64,000 bases of DNA from Toxorhynchites rutilus septentrionalis (taxonomy: Eukaryota; Arthropoda; Insecta; Diptera; Culicidae). Below the pieces are notes generated by a model, which ran no database searches, had not been told where the DNA came from, and saw only the letters and a list, made by a program, of their open reading frames with translations. The translations under genes and the position numbers were made by a program. The stretch is taken from positions 48,050,116 through 48,114,115 of the forward strand of contig NC_073745.1 of NCBI RefSeq assembly GCF_029784135.1, given 5' to 3'. Position 1 is the stretch's first letter. Each line of letters opens with the position of its first letter. Of the stretch, positions 12,267 to 23,333 are shown one piece after another.

Positions 12267-12958
12267 ATCTGCATTTTAGTGACTTTCAACTCATTTGGCT
12301 GGTTCGTCACTTTGCTTCCATTTTTGGAAGAATGTCGGGAGTGAGAATTGAACTCGTGACCTTTAGCGTGAGAGGTATGGATGTTACCACTACGCCAGAT
12401 CGCCTCCACGATGAGCTAGTTCTGTTTGAAAAGCATTACACTTGAAAAAACCCAGATTTTGTTGTAGTACTTATTGATTGTAATTGTTTTTCATAGCTTA
12501 CATGATTTCGGAACTAAGGTCACCATATTTTGTATATTTTTTCTTGAAAGCTAAGGTTTTTTTCACATAACATATCCGAATATCAGAGTATGTAGATCAT
12601 CCGAATCGGTACAGTAGTTCAAAAGTTATGAATTTAACAAAAAGTCATTTTTGGAAAACACTGGAAAAAATTGATTTTTTTGGGAACCCTAAAATGGAAA
12701 TGATCACCCTAATGTTTAAAAATACGGGTCGAATGTTTCGCGATAAAGAACAGAACTACCACTTTTCACGAAAATCTGAGAACCACTATATCGGTTTGGC
12801 ATGGAATGGCTGTATATAAAAATTTCCATCGCATTTCTAGGTGGATTGACTCTATTTTCGTAACTCAAATAATCATTCAAGACACTTACATGTTGTTCAA
12901 TTATTTTGAAATTGTTGAGAAATTGATTTCTAAAACCCATTTCCCACCCCATCGACGG
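11567..12958. mobile_element. 1.4-kb palindromic TIR element nested in foldback copy B
   Basis: The left end CCGTGGATGGGGGTGAAAAT and right end (read inward) CCGTCGATGGGGTGGGAAAT are flanked by TA at 11565-11566 and 12959-12960. Removing it rejoins the foldback arm (CAAGTA, then TTAAAGTTGGTT). The two halves are inverted copies, for example CCATGCCAAACCGAATCTGA against CGGTTTGGCATGGAATGG. Related sequence recurs at 21290-22470. Non-coding. Confidence 0.75.
12242..12410 (-). mobile_element. tRNA-derived SINE, family 1, copy c
   Basis: Same family as 1328 and 9110, on the minus strand, with a T run at the left. The exact 13-bp duplication ATGAGCTAGTTCT lies at 12229-12241 and 12411-12423. It sits inside the 11567-12958 element, making a three-level nest. 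Confidence 0.88.
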
Positions 12959-13057
12959 TATTTAAAGTTGGTTAAATGACTCATGTCTTTCCAACAACGT
13001 TTCACTGCTATCTGAAATGGTGCTGCCAACTCCTAAAACGAGTTGGCATGAAATTCC

Positions 13058-13887
13058 TCTTTAGCTTAATAATTTCCCACAATTTGCGTGAATAATTTTT
13101 AAATAGAGGTTTTGACAACAAGTAGTTCAGAAATTATTAAGCATAGAGCTGAACAAAACTACGATAAAAGTGTCACACTGATGGGGAATTGTTAGTTGGG
13201 CAATTTCATAATACGATATGTTTGCATCAATGCTTATCGAAAAAAGTTGGGAATCAGCTCTCGCAATGAGTTGTAGAAGCAAACGGAATAATCAACTTCA
13301 GTCATTTTAAGACGATTTTGTGTAATAACTAATATTCACCAAAACTGTTTCAAATCATTCTCGCCGAACAGACCACAAATTGAGAAACCACGCTTCATTC
13401 GTGTTGTAACTAATCAAGAAGACTGACCAATTCCAATGAGGAAGAAATCTAGTAACCGTTCGGAAAATAGTGCTGAAACTGTTCTTCCAGGAAGTTCGAT
13501 GAGCAATAGTTTTCGATTTAAATCCAAATTAAGCTGCTTTGTCAGTGGTACAGCAAAGCCTATATATTCAGTACTGACCTTCCGGGGCCAGTTGCTGATT
13601 TATGTCCTAGATTTATGTTGTCTTGGAACAGAATGAAAGCTTGAATATTGGTTAAATTACAATCAGGTTGGCTTCAAGTTTAGCGCATTCAGATGTTCAA
13701 ACATTTTTGGAAGATATTATGGATGCCTTCCTCATTGAAATATGCAAGGAAATATTTGTTTTCCTTGAGCTTTCCAAACCATTTCAAACTAGTTCTTTAA
13801 TTCTAAAACGCAGATGGGTACCAGCGCATGGCAACATAAAAAGGAAGGACTTCGGATCTGAACCCATTTCATTGCTTAATTCCTTAA
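13058..13887. other. gene-free stretch, possible coding debris
   Basis: Two forward open frames (13436-13636 and 13668-13916) show no clear domain. The second contains RWVPAHGN, which loosely recalls the WVPGHSGI motif of retrotransposon RNase H, but no companion motif is seen. I do not call a gene. Confidence 0.35.
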
Positions 13888-14026
13888 CACTAGATTGCCC
13901 AAGCAAGTCATTTTGACTGCTTTTCATTTTCCATTAGAAAAAAAATTAGATGACATAATGTGACATAATTATTTTTCTGATTGAAATTGAGAAGCATTCA
14001 AGGTAACTTGCTTGTGCAATCTAGTG
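13888..14026. mobile_element. piggyBac-type MITE with TTAA target, 139 bp
   Basis: TTAA at 13884-13887 and 14027-14030 brackets near-perfect inverted repeats: CACTAGATTGCCCAAGCAAG at the left and CACTAGATTGCACAAGCAAG read inward from the right. The core is too small to code. The TTAA duplication is the signature of piggyBac transposition. Confidence 0.85.
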
Positions 14027-14030
14027 TTAA

Positions 14031-14430
14031 AGAAGTTTGAAGTGCAAGTATTCAAAGCTTCAGATTTGATGCTATTCAGGATCATTAAAAAAAATAAGCA
14101 AAACTAAGTGTTTGTCAGAATATACCAGGAACGGTGCCAAAAAGTCTGGGAAATCCTGAGAAATCAGGAAGGTTAGCACCTCTGCCTGGAAGTATGGTAA
14201 AAGCTGCATTCTTCCATCGCAATTCCATTGTTTTCAGAAATGATTGACGAAATCACTACTCAAGATCCGTTGGTTGCGGGGTAATAAAATTTAAATAAAA
14301 TTTGAAAAAAAAATAAAAACAAACGAAACTATCTTGAATTCATTCAAATTCAGTTAACCTGTCACAACTTCCAGAGTAGTTTCTCTTTTCCTTTCCAACT
14401 ATATAACACTACTTCATAAACGAAATATTT
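14031..14430. other. AT-rich gene-free stretch
   Basis: Nothing recognisable. Confidence 0.45.
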
Positions 14431-15720
14431 CACATCACACAATTAACTCTCCCTGCGCGAACTTTCACCTGGAAACCTCCATTAAAAAGTTATCTCCTGT
14501 CGTAATTCGGAGCGCACACCCTGAAAGGACGCGCGCGTGGGACTGAGAGAGAGACCGAACAGAGCGTTCAACATGCAAATTACGTTTTAAATGTTTAATT
14601 TTGTGCAACCGGCCGAAAGAGAATCTGTCAAAAATTACCACCCGACACGCGCTCAGCTGTCCTTCAAAGAGGGCCATCCTCGGCGGCGTCACGGGCATAA
14701 CATGGAAAACTTTCTTCATTATCCCGAATGGCCGCGCACCGCGAAACAAAACCGAACATCACGCGGCCATTTCAACGGGGCGAAGTGGCAAGGCCTGAGC
14801 CGTCGTAAATCCGAATAAGTTTAAATACAAATTAATCAGTATTAAAACTTATGGCACATGAAATCTATGGCGCTTAAAATCTCTGCCTCCGCTCCACCTG
14901 GCCGGGTTATAAAGCTTGTGTAAAACAGTCGAAAGTGGTCGACTCTATAGTGGCGGAATGTGCAGCCAGTGAGAGGGAAAATATCGCCGCCAGGCGACAA
15001 AGGTTCCCATTCCACCCAACACGTTTCACCATTTAAGCTTAACCGGAGGGCAAAGGATCGCAGCAGGATCGGTATGTTTTAGCCTGGGTGAGCAATTCCT
15101 ATGCAGCAAGCGAATAGAGCACATTGTTATAACCTCTATTATCATTTAGCGAAACTTTCCCTTCGTTAGAAAAACCTGCCGACTGGGTTGGATGGTCGTT
15201 CCGTGTGCACAAACAAGGCAATATTCGGGCGAAGCGCCGCCATTAGATCTGCGTGAGATGTAACTCGATTTCACTTTAAGTACAGTGTGCTCGTCGGAGC
15301 GGCAGAATTCGGTAATTGAATTCCAGGAATGGAATGCCAATTGAGACTTAATCCCCGGAGCTTTCAAACGGCTTTCCTTTATCCAGTGAGCGTAAACATT
15401 AGCGAGCGACAGTCCTCGTGCGAGACGGCCAAGGGGCAGCGTTCTCCCGCATTCCATAAATTCATTTCGGTTAATCAAATCTGACCCCTCTCACACTCTT
15501 CCCGCCGGCGTTGATAAACATCCCTCATTTATAATGATAGTTGGAAAAATCTTTTTGTCCACGCAACCGTGCTTAATTTCCACCGCGCAGATTCATTTCT
15601 GCCCCTCGCCGGCAGCCAAAAAGCAAACTTCCTCCCCCGTTTGTCGCTTCTGGTTTTTTATTCCTTAACAGTCTCATTTACCTCATATTTTTCCCTTTGA
15701 ATATCAGAGAAACAGCGCGC
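14431..15720. other. GC-richer unique non-coding stretch
   Basis: This is the most GC-rich part of the left half and contains none of the window's repeat families. Open frames occur on both strands (for example 14465-14749 and 15146-15478 minus), but they overlap each other and show no domain, signal peptide or splice pattern I can support. A candidate enhancer or intronic region, by inference from composition and repeat absence only. Confidence 0.4.
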
Positions 15721-15987
15721 AAAACTCAAACTGAAACGTTTTATTTTATGTTTGTTTCCACGCACTCTCCACGGTTCGACTATCCTGGGGTCAGAGGTGC
15801 CAGATTTTATTTTTCGTGTAAACGAGTTTCTACGGACGATTTTGTTTTAATCGAATAAAAGGTTAATTTCGCGTTAATAGTTGAACCAACCGTTTCAAAT
15901 AGAAATTATCAGTCCAATGAATTATAAATGCATTCACATTCAGTTTGGTATGAAAGTATTGATTGGACGAATCAAGATGATCTTGAC
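15721..15987. other. gene-free stretch
   Basis: Nothing recognisable. Confidence 0.4.
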
Positions 15988-17239
15988 CAGGGGTTCTCAA
16001 ACTTTTTTGGGCGAGAGACCCCTTTTCCAGAATGAAGTGATACCAAAGACCCCCATAGCAAAATTTCTTTAAAAATCTCTAGTTTTTTTTCTTATTCATA
16101 CATAATACTTACCAATTTAAAAACTTAGCGGTTGATGAAATGAGAAAACTTGACCTTATTTTCTTATTAAAATTCAACAAAATAAATATATACATGAAAT
16201 TCAGTAATTATCAAGTGTAACTAATAATTTTTAAATACACATTGCTTACACAAATGTCGGTAATTAATTTTTGAAACTTATCGACGTTATTGCAGCAATT
16301 TATTATCATAATTTTGACAAACGACATACGTAGAAGTTTAATTGAAGACATCAAGGAATCTCTTGAATGAAGGAAGTCTTGGATAACCGAACCAAAGCAT
16401 TGTGTTCAAACCGCTTTTGAAGCCTGCACATATTCCCTAGTGTAAAAATGCATGCGGGTACAAAAGTACCCGCATATTGCATCTATTTCGCAGTGCCGAT
16501 TTCCCCAAGCCCATAGAAATCAGTGTTGGGGAAACTCATCAAGTAGCCGCACCTTGCATCAAATTAATGTGGCGAATGAACAGCATTGTATAGAAAATTT
16601 GTATTAAGCACCAATCAACGTAAAAACTAAAACCAAGAAAACCGAACATTCAAAAATTTTGGAAACAACTAATCACGTAATCACGTAATCACGTGTAATC
16701 ACGTTGTAATCTCTTGAATTAAATTAATCGATGAGTTTATTATCATTCAGAATGGAAACTCAACCAGGAAAACCGGTAAAACCAGGAATTTTCATTCAAA
16801 ACCAGGAAAAATCAGATGGATTAGTGTTTTCAATTGTTATTTAAATGTAGTGCTCTTGTATGTTTTATATATATATTGATCTTCAATCAGAAAGTCAACG
16901 GAGTTTTTGTCGACACTTGAGTCCCGTCTAGAGTCAGAGTCTCTAGTCGACGCAAGATTGATTTTTCATCTTCCAACAAACACAAACATAAAGAACTACA
17001 CCATTCTTTCGACTGGTTCATAATTCAGGCTGTTGAAAACCGTGAGTTTTAGGAAATTAATAAATAAAAAAAATAATAAAAAATAATAAAAAAGAAAATA
17101 GATGCTGCCAAAGAAGATTCAACGAAAATCGCAGTCGTGGATACAATGCAAGACAACTTTAATTAGTCCATTTCCACTGAAACGCAGAACACACGAACCA
17201 GTAAGGTCGTGAGCTCATTTGGGCAATCTTCCTCAGAAA
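15988..17239 (+). mobile_element. hAT-type left terminus and adjacent AT-rich sequence
   Basis: CAGGGGTTCTCAAACTTTTT followed by GGGCGAGAGACCCC resembles the terminal repeat of many hAT elements. The matching right end and an 8-bp duplication were not found. Downstream are a GCGGGTAC...GTACCCGC inverted repeat (about 16455-16484) and a short tandem block of TAATCACG units near 16674-16708. The decayed transposase at 17240 may belong to this end; that link is inferred. Confidence 0.5.
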
Positions 17240-18770
17240 CTCTAGTACTCTAGTGCTATGCTCTTCCCGCATATGTTTCCGGACAGTGGAATGGTACCCA
17301 AGATGCAGCTCAGCAGAACTATAATGAGCAACCTGATCACATACGGTATTGAGCCATACTTTTTGAATGGTTCACTCGAAAATTTCAAGGATATCGTTGT
17401 CGGATTCGACGAAATGTTAAATAAGATTTCACAAAAGCAACAGATGGAATGTAACGAAGGGAACGGTGGAATCCAGGTACATTGGCTCAGCTTTTCTAAG
17501 CTCAACGTGTGCACTGGACTTGTTCGACGGATTGAAGAAATATGTTGAAGCTAAACCTAGTTTGAAGTGGGTCAACTCAGCATTGACGATTTACATGTTA
17601 ACTGGAGAGTAGTAAAGCAGTTGAATGAAGAAATTCGTGAAATCCGAAGCAGCCAAAACTACGAGCTCACGAATATAGGTAGCTGCAGTATGCAAATTTT
17701 GACAATTTATTCAAAGAAGGAATGATAAAGACTGTTTGGAAAATTGATGAAATCCTCCAGTACTTGTACAGCCTGTTTGAGAACGTTCCGTTAAGATGTG
17801 CGGAGTATTCCTGAACTGTTGGATCGACTGAAGTTTTGCAGAGTAAAATGGATCGAAAACCAACCGATGTCGTACCTTAAAACCTACGTAGCCGCAGTCT
17901 AAGAACAAACAAATTTACGTTCCTAAGTACAAAGATACACATCCGGATGTCCGTAGGAGCTTTGCTGCTGTTTTCATAGCCAGTACCTTTAGAGTAGTTT
18001 CAGAGACTCTTGAGGATAAATTGTTGGGGACTTTTCTTAACACCAGCTGCTGCAGTTCAACCATCTATGCCGAGCTTTCAGAGTGACGAGCCTATAGCAG
18101 CTTTTTTATTCGAACTGACAAACCTTTTTAAACCAGTAATGAATAAATTGATCAAGCCAGCACTTTTGAGAGGGAATCTGAAGTTCCTTATAAACGTCGA
18201 TCTTTCCGATGATTCGTTTCTGCTAAGCAGCGGCTGAAATTGAATTAGGATCCGCTGTAAAAGTTGCAATCAACAGTGATGTGGAAACAATCAAGTTTAT
18301 GAGATAAATATCTTGATTTTTGACAGAACTGTAAAGAGTACTACATTTAATTTCTTCGAAAAATGAAGGTACGATCACCTTTGTCGTATCCACGACAAAG
18401 ACATGTTACGATATATTTCTTGTATCCTGCGTTTATGGTTTGCAAAAAAGCTCATGAATTTCGCTCTTGAACATTTCGTCGAGAAAAATAGAATCAGTGG
18501 TGGTAGAATTTGTGATACTTTGGGTTCGTGCGATATGCTAAAAAACGAAAGAAGAAAAAGATCGAAAAGAAGAACGTTTGGACCTTTTGTGGGTGAAGAA
18601 ACTCATAGGCGCAGCGGGAAAACAATACACAAACTTGTCTGTCTTTGTCAAAAAGATCCTCATTCCGTCACATGGCAATGCTACATTGAAGCGAGGTCCT
18701 CCATGAACAAAGTATGTTTGGTGCTAAACCAAAATGATCCAAACTTGGTAGCTTAGCGCATTGTTCACAA
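17240..18770 (+). pseudogene. decayed hAT-like transposase
   Basis: Several forward frames in succession carry pieces of a hAT-like transposase common in arthropod genomes. Near 17258-17430 there is MLFPHMFPDSG, then QLSRTIMSNLITYGIEPYF and VVGFDEMLNKISQKQQM, around the first acidic catalytic position. At 17580-17860 fragments follow in shifted frames (LNEEIREIRS-like, LFENVPLR-like). At 18030-18240 there is PSFQSDEP and a basic helical stretch. Near 18660-18720 a frame change reveals SHGNATLKRG, matching the conserved C-terminal SHGNA...RGFS dimerisation-region motif. Stops and shifts separate the pieces, so no protein can be made. Motif order and spacing make the assignment good; the exact subfamily is not known to me. 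Confidence 0.6.
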
Positions 18771-19360
18771 TGAATTCATCTTATTTTGCAAACAACTTAC
18801 AACCTAAATGCAAGCTTGTTATGTTTGTTTGGACATGAATTTGATCATGGATTCATTTGTTCTACTAAAATATCTGTCATTATTGTAACAACTTGCTTCA
18901 GGTAATACAACTTATACAGTATCATGAAAGTTTCAAATAAGAACAAGTGTTAATTAATAGGGGTCGATTTTTAGACCTCGTCGTCGTGTTATATAAAGAT
19001 CATATTTGTCTTGTACTTTCATTTCCATTCAAAAAGTATTTTTCGTAAGTAGTGCAATTCGAGAAATAGCGACGTTGGATAAAATCCTTTTCAAAATAAT
19101 GAAAAGTGAAAGAATGCAGTTTTATGACGTATAATGAAGTTCATATGGATGACGCAGCCCGTTACTTAAAAGAAAACTGACAATTATAGTACAGACGTAT
19201 TATAGCACTGAAGTGCAATTTTTATTACGAATTGGGAGCGAAGTTCCCATATAACGAGGATAAGGAGCCGAGGTGACGTAATCCGAGTCGGACCCGGTGC
19301 AAACAAACGCAAGCAAACCTGTGTTCCACCGATTGGCCGGCTAGTTTGAAACATAAGAGA
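18771..19360. other. AT-rich gene-free stretch
   Basis: No gene seen. A TATATAAAG-type box occurs at about 18990, without supporting downstream evidence. Confidence 0.4.
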
Positions 19361-19397
19361 CGATCCTCTAGTTAGGTTTGACCTAACTAGAGGATCG
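19361..19397. repeat. perfect 17-bp inverted repeat (hairpin)
   Basis: CGATCCTCTAGTTAGGT, a TTG loop, and ACCTAACTAGAGGATCG form a perfect 17-bp stem with a 3-nt loop. No adjacent coding frame explains it. Confidence 0.9.
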
Positions 19398-19469
19398 AGG
19401 TTTGATGGGCACTGTGATAGTAAAAGTTTGAGTGCTACACATGTTGAACGGTATGTCGCTACACACCTA

Positions 19470-20993
19470 TAGTATGCAAAAAAAATTATCCACCCCGAGT
19501 GAAAAATTACAATTCTTCCAAAAAATCCACCCGAAAACTAAAACAAGGTTAATTGTTGTTCAGTTTATTATTATTTATGTAAAAACAAAGCCAATTCATG
19601 CGAGTTCATATAGTTTTAGTACTTCGTTCGACACCCTTTGGCTTCAATAACTGCACGGAATCGTCGTGGCATCGACTCAACAAGCTTGGCAGTTGTTTCC
19701 GGGTTGATTTTGTCCCATTCAGTTGAGATTACCTGCCGCAATAGCTGGATGCGTGTTGGTCCTTGAACCACTGCGAAACCAGCTTTGATGTGTGATTCGG
19801 ATCTCATTTTGTTGGAACGTATATCGGCGCTCCAACTTTGGCTTTTGTGCAAACGCTGGTAGTTTTCTCTTCAAAATGGTCAAATAAATCTCCTCGGTCA
19901 TGAATCCATCGATGAACTCAAGTTCTCCAACGCCGGATGTGACCATAGATCGCCACACCATGATTCTACCTGCATGAAAAAAATCAAAGTCATGCTCAGC
20001 TGGTTGAAAAATCAATGTTGGTAAAGTAACTCACCATCGCCTTGCCTGACTGTAGGTCGCAAACACCTGTTTTTTTAAAAATTTCACCGGTTCGTCGCCA
20101 TTTTATTGTGATACCATCAGATCCAACTAGCTTTACTTTCCTCTCGTCTGACCAAATCACCTTATCCCACACATCCAAGATCCATGAAAAGTGGTACTGG
20201 GCCCACTTCAATCTTATTTTTTTGATATTTTCTTGCGAACAACCATGGCTTCTTAAGTGCTGCTCTGCCCTTAAGACCCTTCTTATGAAGAGGATTTCGT
20301 ATTGATTTTGATGTCAGTTAAATGGAAAACTCACTTTCATTCTGTTTCGCAATTTTCTTAGCTGATAGTTCCCAGTCCGGTTCCGCCTTGTTCACGATAT
20401 CCCGGTCAATTCGGCCGGTTGTCTTCGAAGGACGCTTCGATCGCTAAGCTGATGAGATAGAACCACGCTTTTTGTACACCCGCACAATCCTAGCGACCGT
20501 ATCTATATGAAGCTGTACAATATCACGGTAGCTTTTGCCAGTTTTGTTATGTACAATAATGAAATCTCGGATGCTGATTGGAATTTGTGCGTTTTTGGGC
20601 ATTTTGCAACAAATAACTTTCAATTTTGAATACGAAATTGAAATTTTGAGCATGAAAACATCAAGAGCACCAAATGATAGCTAGACACAATGTTTACATT
20701 CGAGAAAGTTGCAGATTACACACTAAAACTCTGTAAAACACACTTAAATCGCAGTATCCGTTTGGGTGTGGATAAACTTTTTTGTGTAATTTGTAACCCT
20801 TTTTCATAATTCATCACATACAATCTCAAGAAAAGATGTAAACACCGTATGTTCAATGGGAATGTGATAAATAAACATGAATTGATAAATCATGGAGGAA
20901 CACTCACCAAATTAACCTGATTTTCACCAGAAAAAACAGAAAAAATTAAAACTGATAGGAGAAGAGGGTGGAAACACTTTTTTTTGCACACTG
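19470..20993 (-). mobile_element. Tc1-like DNA transposon
   Basis: The right end, read inward, is CAGTGTGCAAAAAAAAGTGT. The left end is TAGTATGCAAAAAAAATTAT. TA lies on both sides (19468-19469 and 20994-20995). The length of 1.52 kb is normal for Tc1. A second, subterminal copy of the TTTATCCACACCC block lies at about 20750-20790. The transposase inside is broken. Confidence 0.8.
19616..20602 (-). pseudogene. Tc1-like transposase, broken
   Basis: The frame begins at the Met at 20602 (MPKNAQIPISIRDFIIVHNK), the first paired-type helix-turn-helix, with GKSYRDIV and VARIVRVYKKRG following. After frame changes come WDKVIWSDERKVKLVGSDG (first catalytic Asp in WSDE), AGRIMVWRSMVTSGVGELEF (the conserved VMVWG..A..GVG block), and FQQNEIRITH, where family members have FQQDN. 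The C-terminus ends NPETTAKLVESMPRRFRAVI plus an EAKG..TKY tail typical of Tc1. The block around the third catalytic acidic residue (family SPDLNPIENLW) is not visible and seems deleted. Total span is about 990 bp against roughly 1.0 kb in active relatives. An inactive copy. Confidence 0.85.
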
Positions 20994-20995
20994 TA

Positions 20996-21289
20996 TTTTA
21001 TTGACCAGCAGTGTATGTTTGTATGTTTGCCAGTTGAGTTGTTTAGTCTCGTTAATGCACTATATTAATGTAAGTAGGGGTTTGATAACTATTAACTGCC
21101 ACTTGCCCAGTTATTTTTAAGATTTTAGTACATTATCTGTATAACATATATGTTTAATCACAATGAAAACTTTTACCCTATTTTTTTACTCATTTATTCC
21201 TGTTTCCGTACTAGTTTCGGATTTGTTAATTTATGCTTAATGTCACTACTAGACTCTAATCCACAAATATATTTATTGAAATAGGATTT
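20996..21289. other. gene-free stretch
   Basis: Nothing recognisable. Confidence 0.4.
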
Positions 21290-22470
21290 TTTCTCTACAT
21301 ATACAGCCATTCCATGCCAAACCGACATTGTGCTTCTCAGATTTCCGTTAGAATTGGTAGTTTTGTTCCTTGTCGCAAAATATAACACCCTTTGTTATTT
21401 ATTCAAAAATGTTTTTGAAGTTTTTTTCAAAAATTCTTAGTTTTTGAACTACTCAACCGATTCAGATGATCACTATATCAAATCAAAGTCATTTACGTTG
21501 CTAGTATTTAGCGCTTTCTTGAATAAATATAATGCTTGCAAAACTAAATTGGATTGTGTTATCGTAATTGTATTTGGTTGTATTTGTTGTTTACTGTTTA
21601 CACGGCTTTGGACTAGAGGCTTTGGACTCAAAAGCTTCGAGATAAAAGTTTGAAAAACATACTAAATGTGTATCTCATTAAGGTGTATCAAAAAAAATTA
21701 TCAAAAACAATTTCATCAAAAATTAAAAAACTAAAAAAAATATTGAAATTAAAAAAATTTTTTTTTGGGATTTAGAGATTCAGTACTGCTCTAATTCATA
21801 TCAAAATGTGTTCCTACGGCTTTTCTGGGTATGTGTGATTTTTTAGTCTATCTTTAACCATGTAAACTAGAAAAAAAACAATAAAATCAATAATTACGAA
21901 AACAAAATTTAGTTTTTTCGCAAGTGTAATATTTTTTTTATAGAAGTCATCGGCATAAATTTGATATATCGATCATCTGAATCGGTTCAGTGTTTCAAAA
22001 GTTGTTTGTGAATTTGTTTGAAAAGGAAAAAGAAATAAATTGATATCCCAAACTATCGGTTAACTTTGAAAAATCATAACTGAAAACCGGAAAAAAGGCC
22101 TCTCTGATTTTTGGATATGTAATGTAAAAACACCTCAGCTTTCAAGAAAAAATATAAAAAAAAGCGCCATTTAGTTTAAAATAAAACGCTCTATACATTT
22201 CACCATGTAAACAATTAAAAACAAATGCAATCAATAATTATGAAACCAAGATATATTTTTTTTTTCAAAACTGACCAGCTAAATGACTTTTAATTTGATA
22301 TGTTGATCATCTAAATCGGTCCAGTAGATCAAAGGTTATGATTTTTTTTTTGAAACGTTATTTTTGGAAAAAAATGAGAAAAAAATTATTTCTCGGAGCA
22401 CCTTAAAATGGAATAGGGCAGCATAATAAAAAAATACAGGTCTAATATTTTGTTTTATTCTTCGGATGAC
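21290..22470. repeat. interspersed palindromic repeat related to 11567-12958
   Basis: Shares CATTCCATGCCAAACCGACA and a chain of TTTGAACTACT..CCGATTCAGATGATC and CATCTGAATCGGTTCAGT blocks in both orientations with the element at 11567-12958. The outer tips are not clear, so this is a degraded copy. Non-coding. Confidence 0.55.
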
Positions 22471-22941
22471 GTTTTTGTGGATTCTACCTCACCTTCCATA
22501 ATCCTTGAAGGAGTATTTTTTTTTATTCAGCCAGTTTATTTATTGTTTTCGTCAACATTGTAAAAAAATATTATCGCTTAGATATCATATATTTGTGATA
22601 TCGTATGGATAGCAAACTCAATAAAAAATTGCGATTTCCTGAAAGTCTCAGTGTCTAAAACCATACGTTCTATATGGCCTTTTAAGCCGTCGTCAGTGTT
22701 TTATCTGTTTTCTGATTGCTAAACCGCATTTTCATAGAAATTTTCGAAAATATTGAGCTGAAATACACCAACCGAATAAATGTGAACGGCGGTAGAGATG
22801 GGCGGCTACCGGAGTGAATGGAATTTAAGGGAAACAATGGAAAACTTGTTTTGTTGTTCAGGATTCCTATGTGGTGGGATGGGAGTTTATCCAGAAATGC
22901 TCACAGTACCCAGATGGGTCCTTGTTCTAAATATGAATGGC
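22471..22941. other. gene-free stretch upstream of the LINE
   Basis: Nothing recognisable; it ends at the LINE target site. Confidence 0.4.
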
Positions 22942-22955
22942 AATCAGTAGTAGCA
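22942..22955 (+). repeat. LINE target site duplication, left copy
   Basis: AATCAGTAGTAGCA occurs here and again exactly at 29293-29306, bracketing the I-clade LINE. Confidence 0.92.
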
Positions 22956-23333
22956 GTTCGTGTAGAGCCTCCAAGCCAATCGGTCGTTCTGCTAAACTAT
23001 TCCAAGCCTAAAGGTGTACATCGATTTAATTTCAAAAGTCGAGCTTAGCCACCCGAGATATCGGAAGTTAGTGCTCCGCCACCCGGCGATATCGTATATG
23101 GATTCATTTTCACGAAACACGTGAATAATATTATTGCTACCGTCTTACTTCAAATACCGAAGTAACAGGGGCCAAGGACAAGAGAGAGTTACATTAGTGT
23201 TTCGCGTCTCCATTGAATTTGAAAATTCAAAATTAGTGTGTGATAAAAACCAAGTGTCTCCATCAATTTTCTCTATCGATTATAGTCAGTCATCAGCAAG
23301 CGACGAACCCAAAATAGTTTAGTGTAGAAGCGC

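Larger units (their letters stand above)
10814..13057. mobile_element. foldback family copy B, both ends present
   Basis: The left end ACGAATTTCATGCCAACTCG continues through GTTGGCAGCACCATCTCAGA and TAGCAGTGAAACGTTGTGGG. The right end is the reverse complement of nearly the same (GGTGCTGCCAACTCC, GAGTTGGCATGAAATTC). Inside, arms rich in A or T runs mirror each other around about 11250, for example GGTAGATGGACACTTTTACA against TGTGAAAGTGCGCATCTTTC. The right arm is interrupted at 11565-12960 by another TIR element. No transposase is encoded. A flanking target duplication is not clear. Confidence 0.75.

Noticed and set aside
13668..13916. Possible RNase H remnant (RWVPAHGN)
   Set aside because: A single loose motif without the acidic residues or flanking domains of retrotransposon RNase H.
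14465..14818. Competing frames on both strands in the GC-richer stretch
   Set aside because: Overlapping frames on both strands with no domain or splice support; GC content lengthens chance frames.
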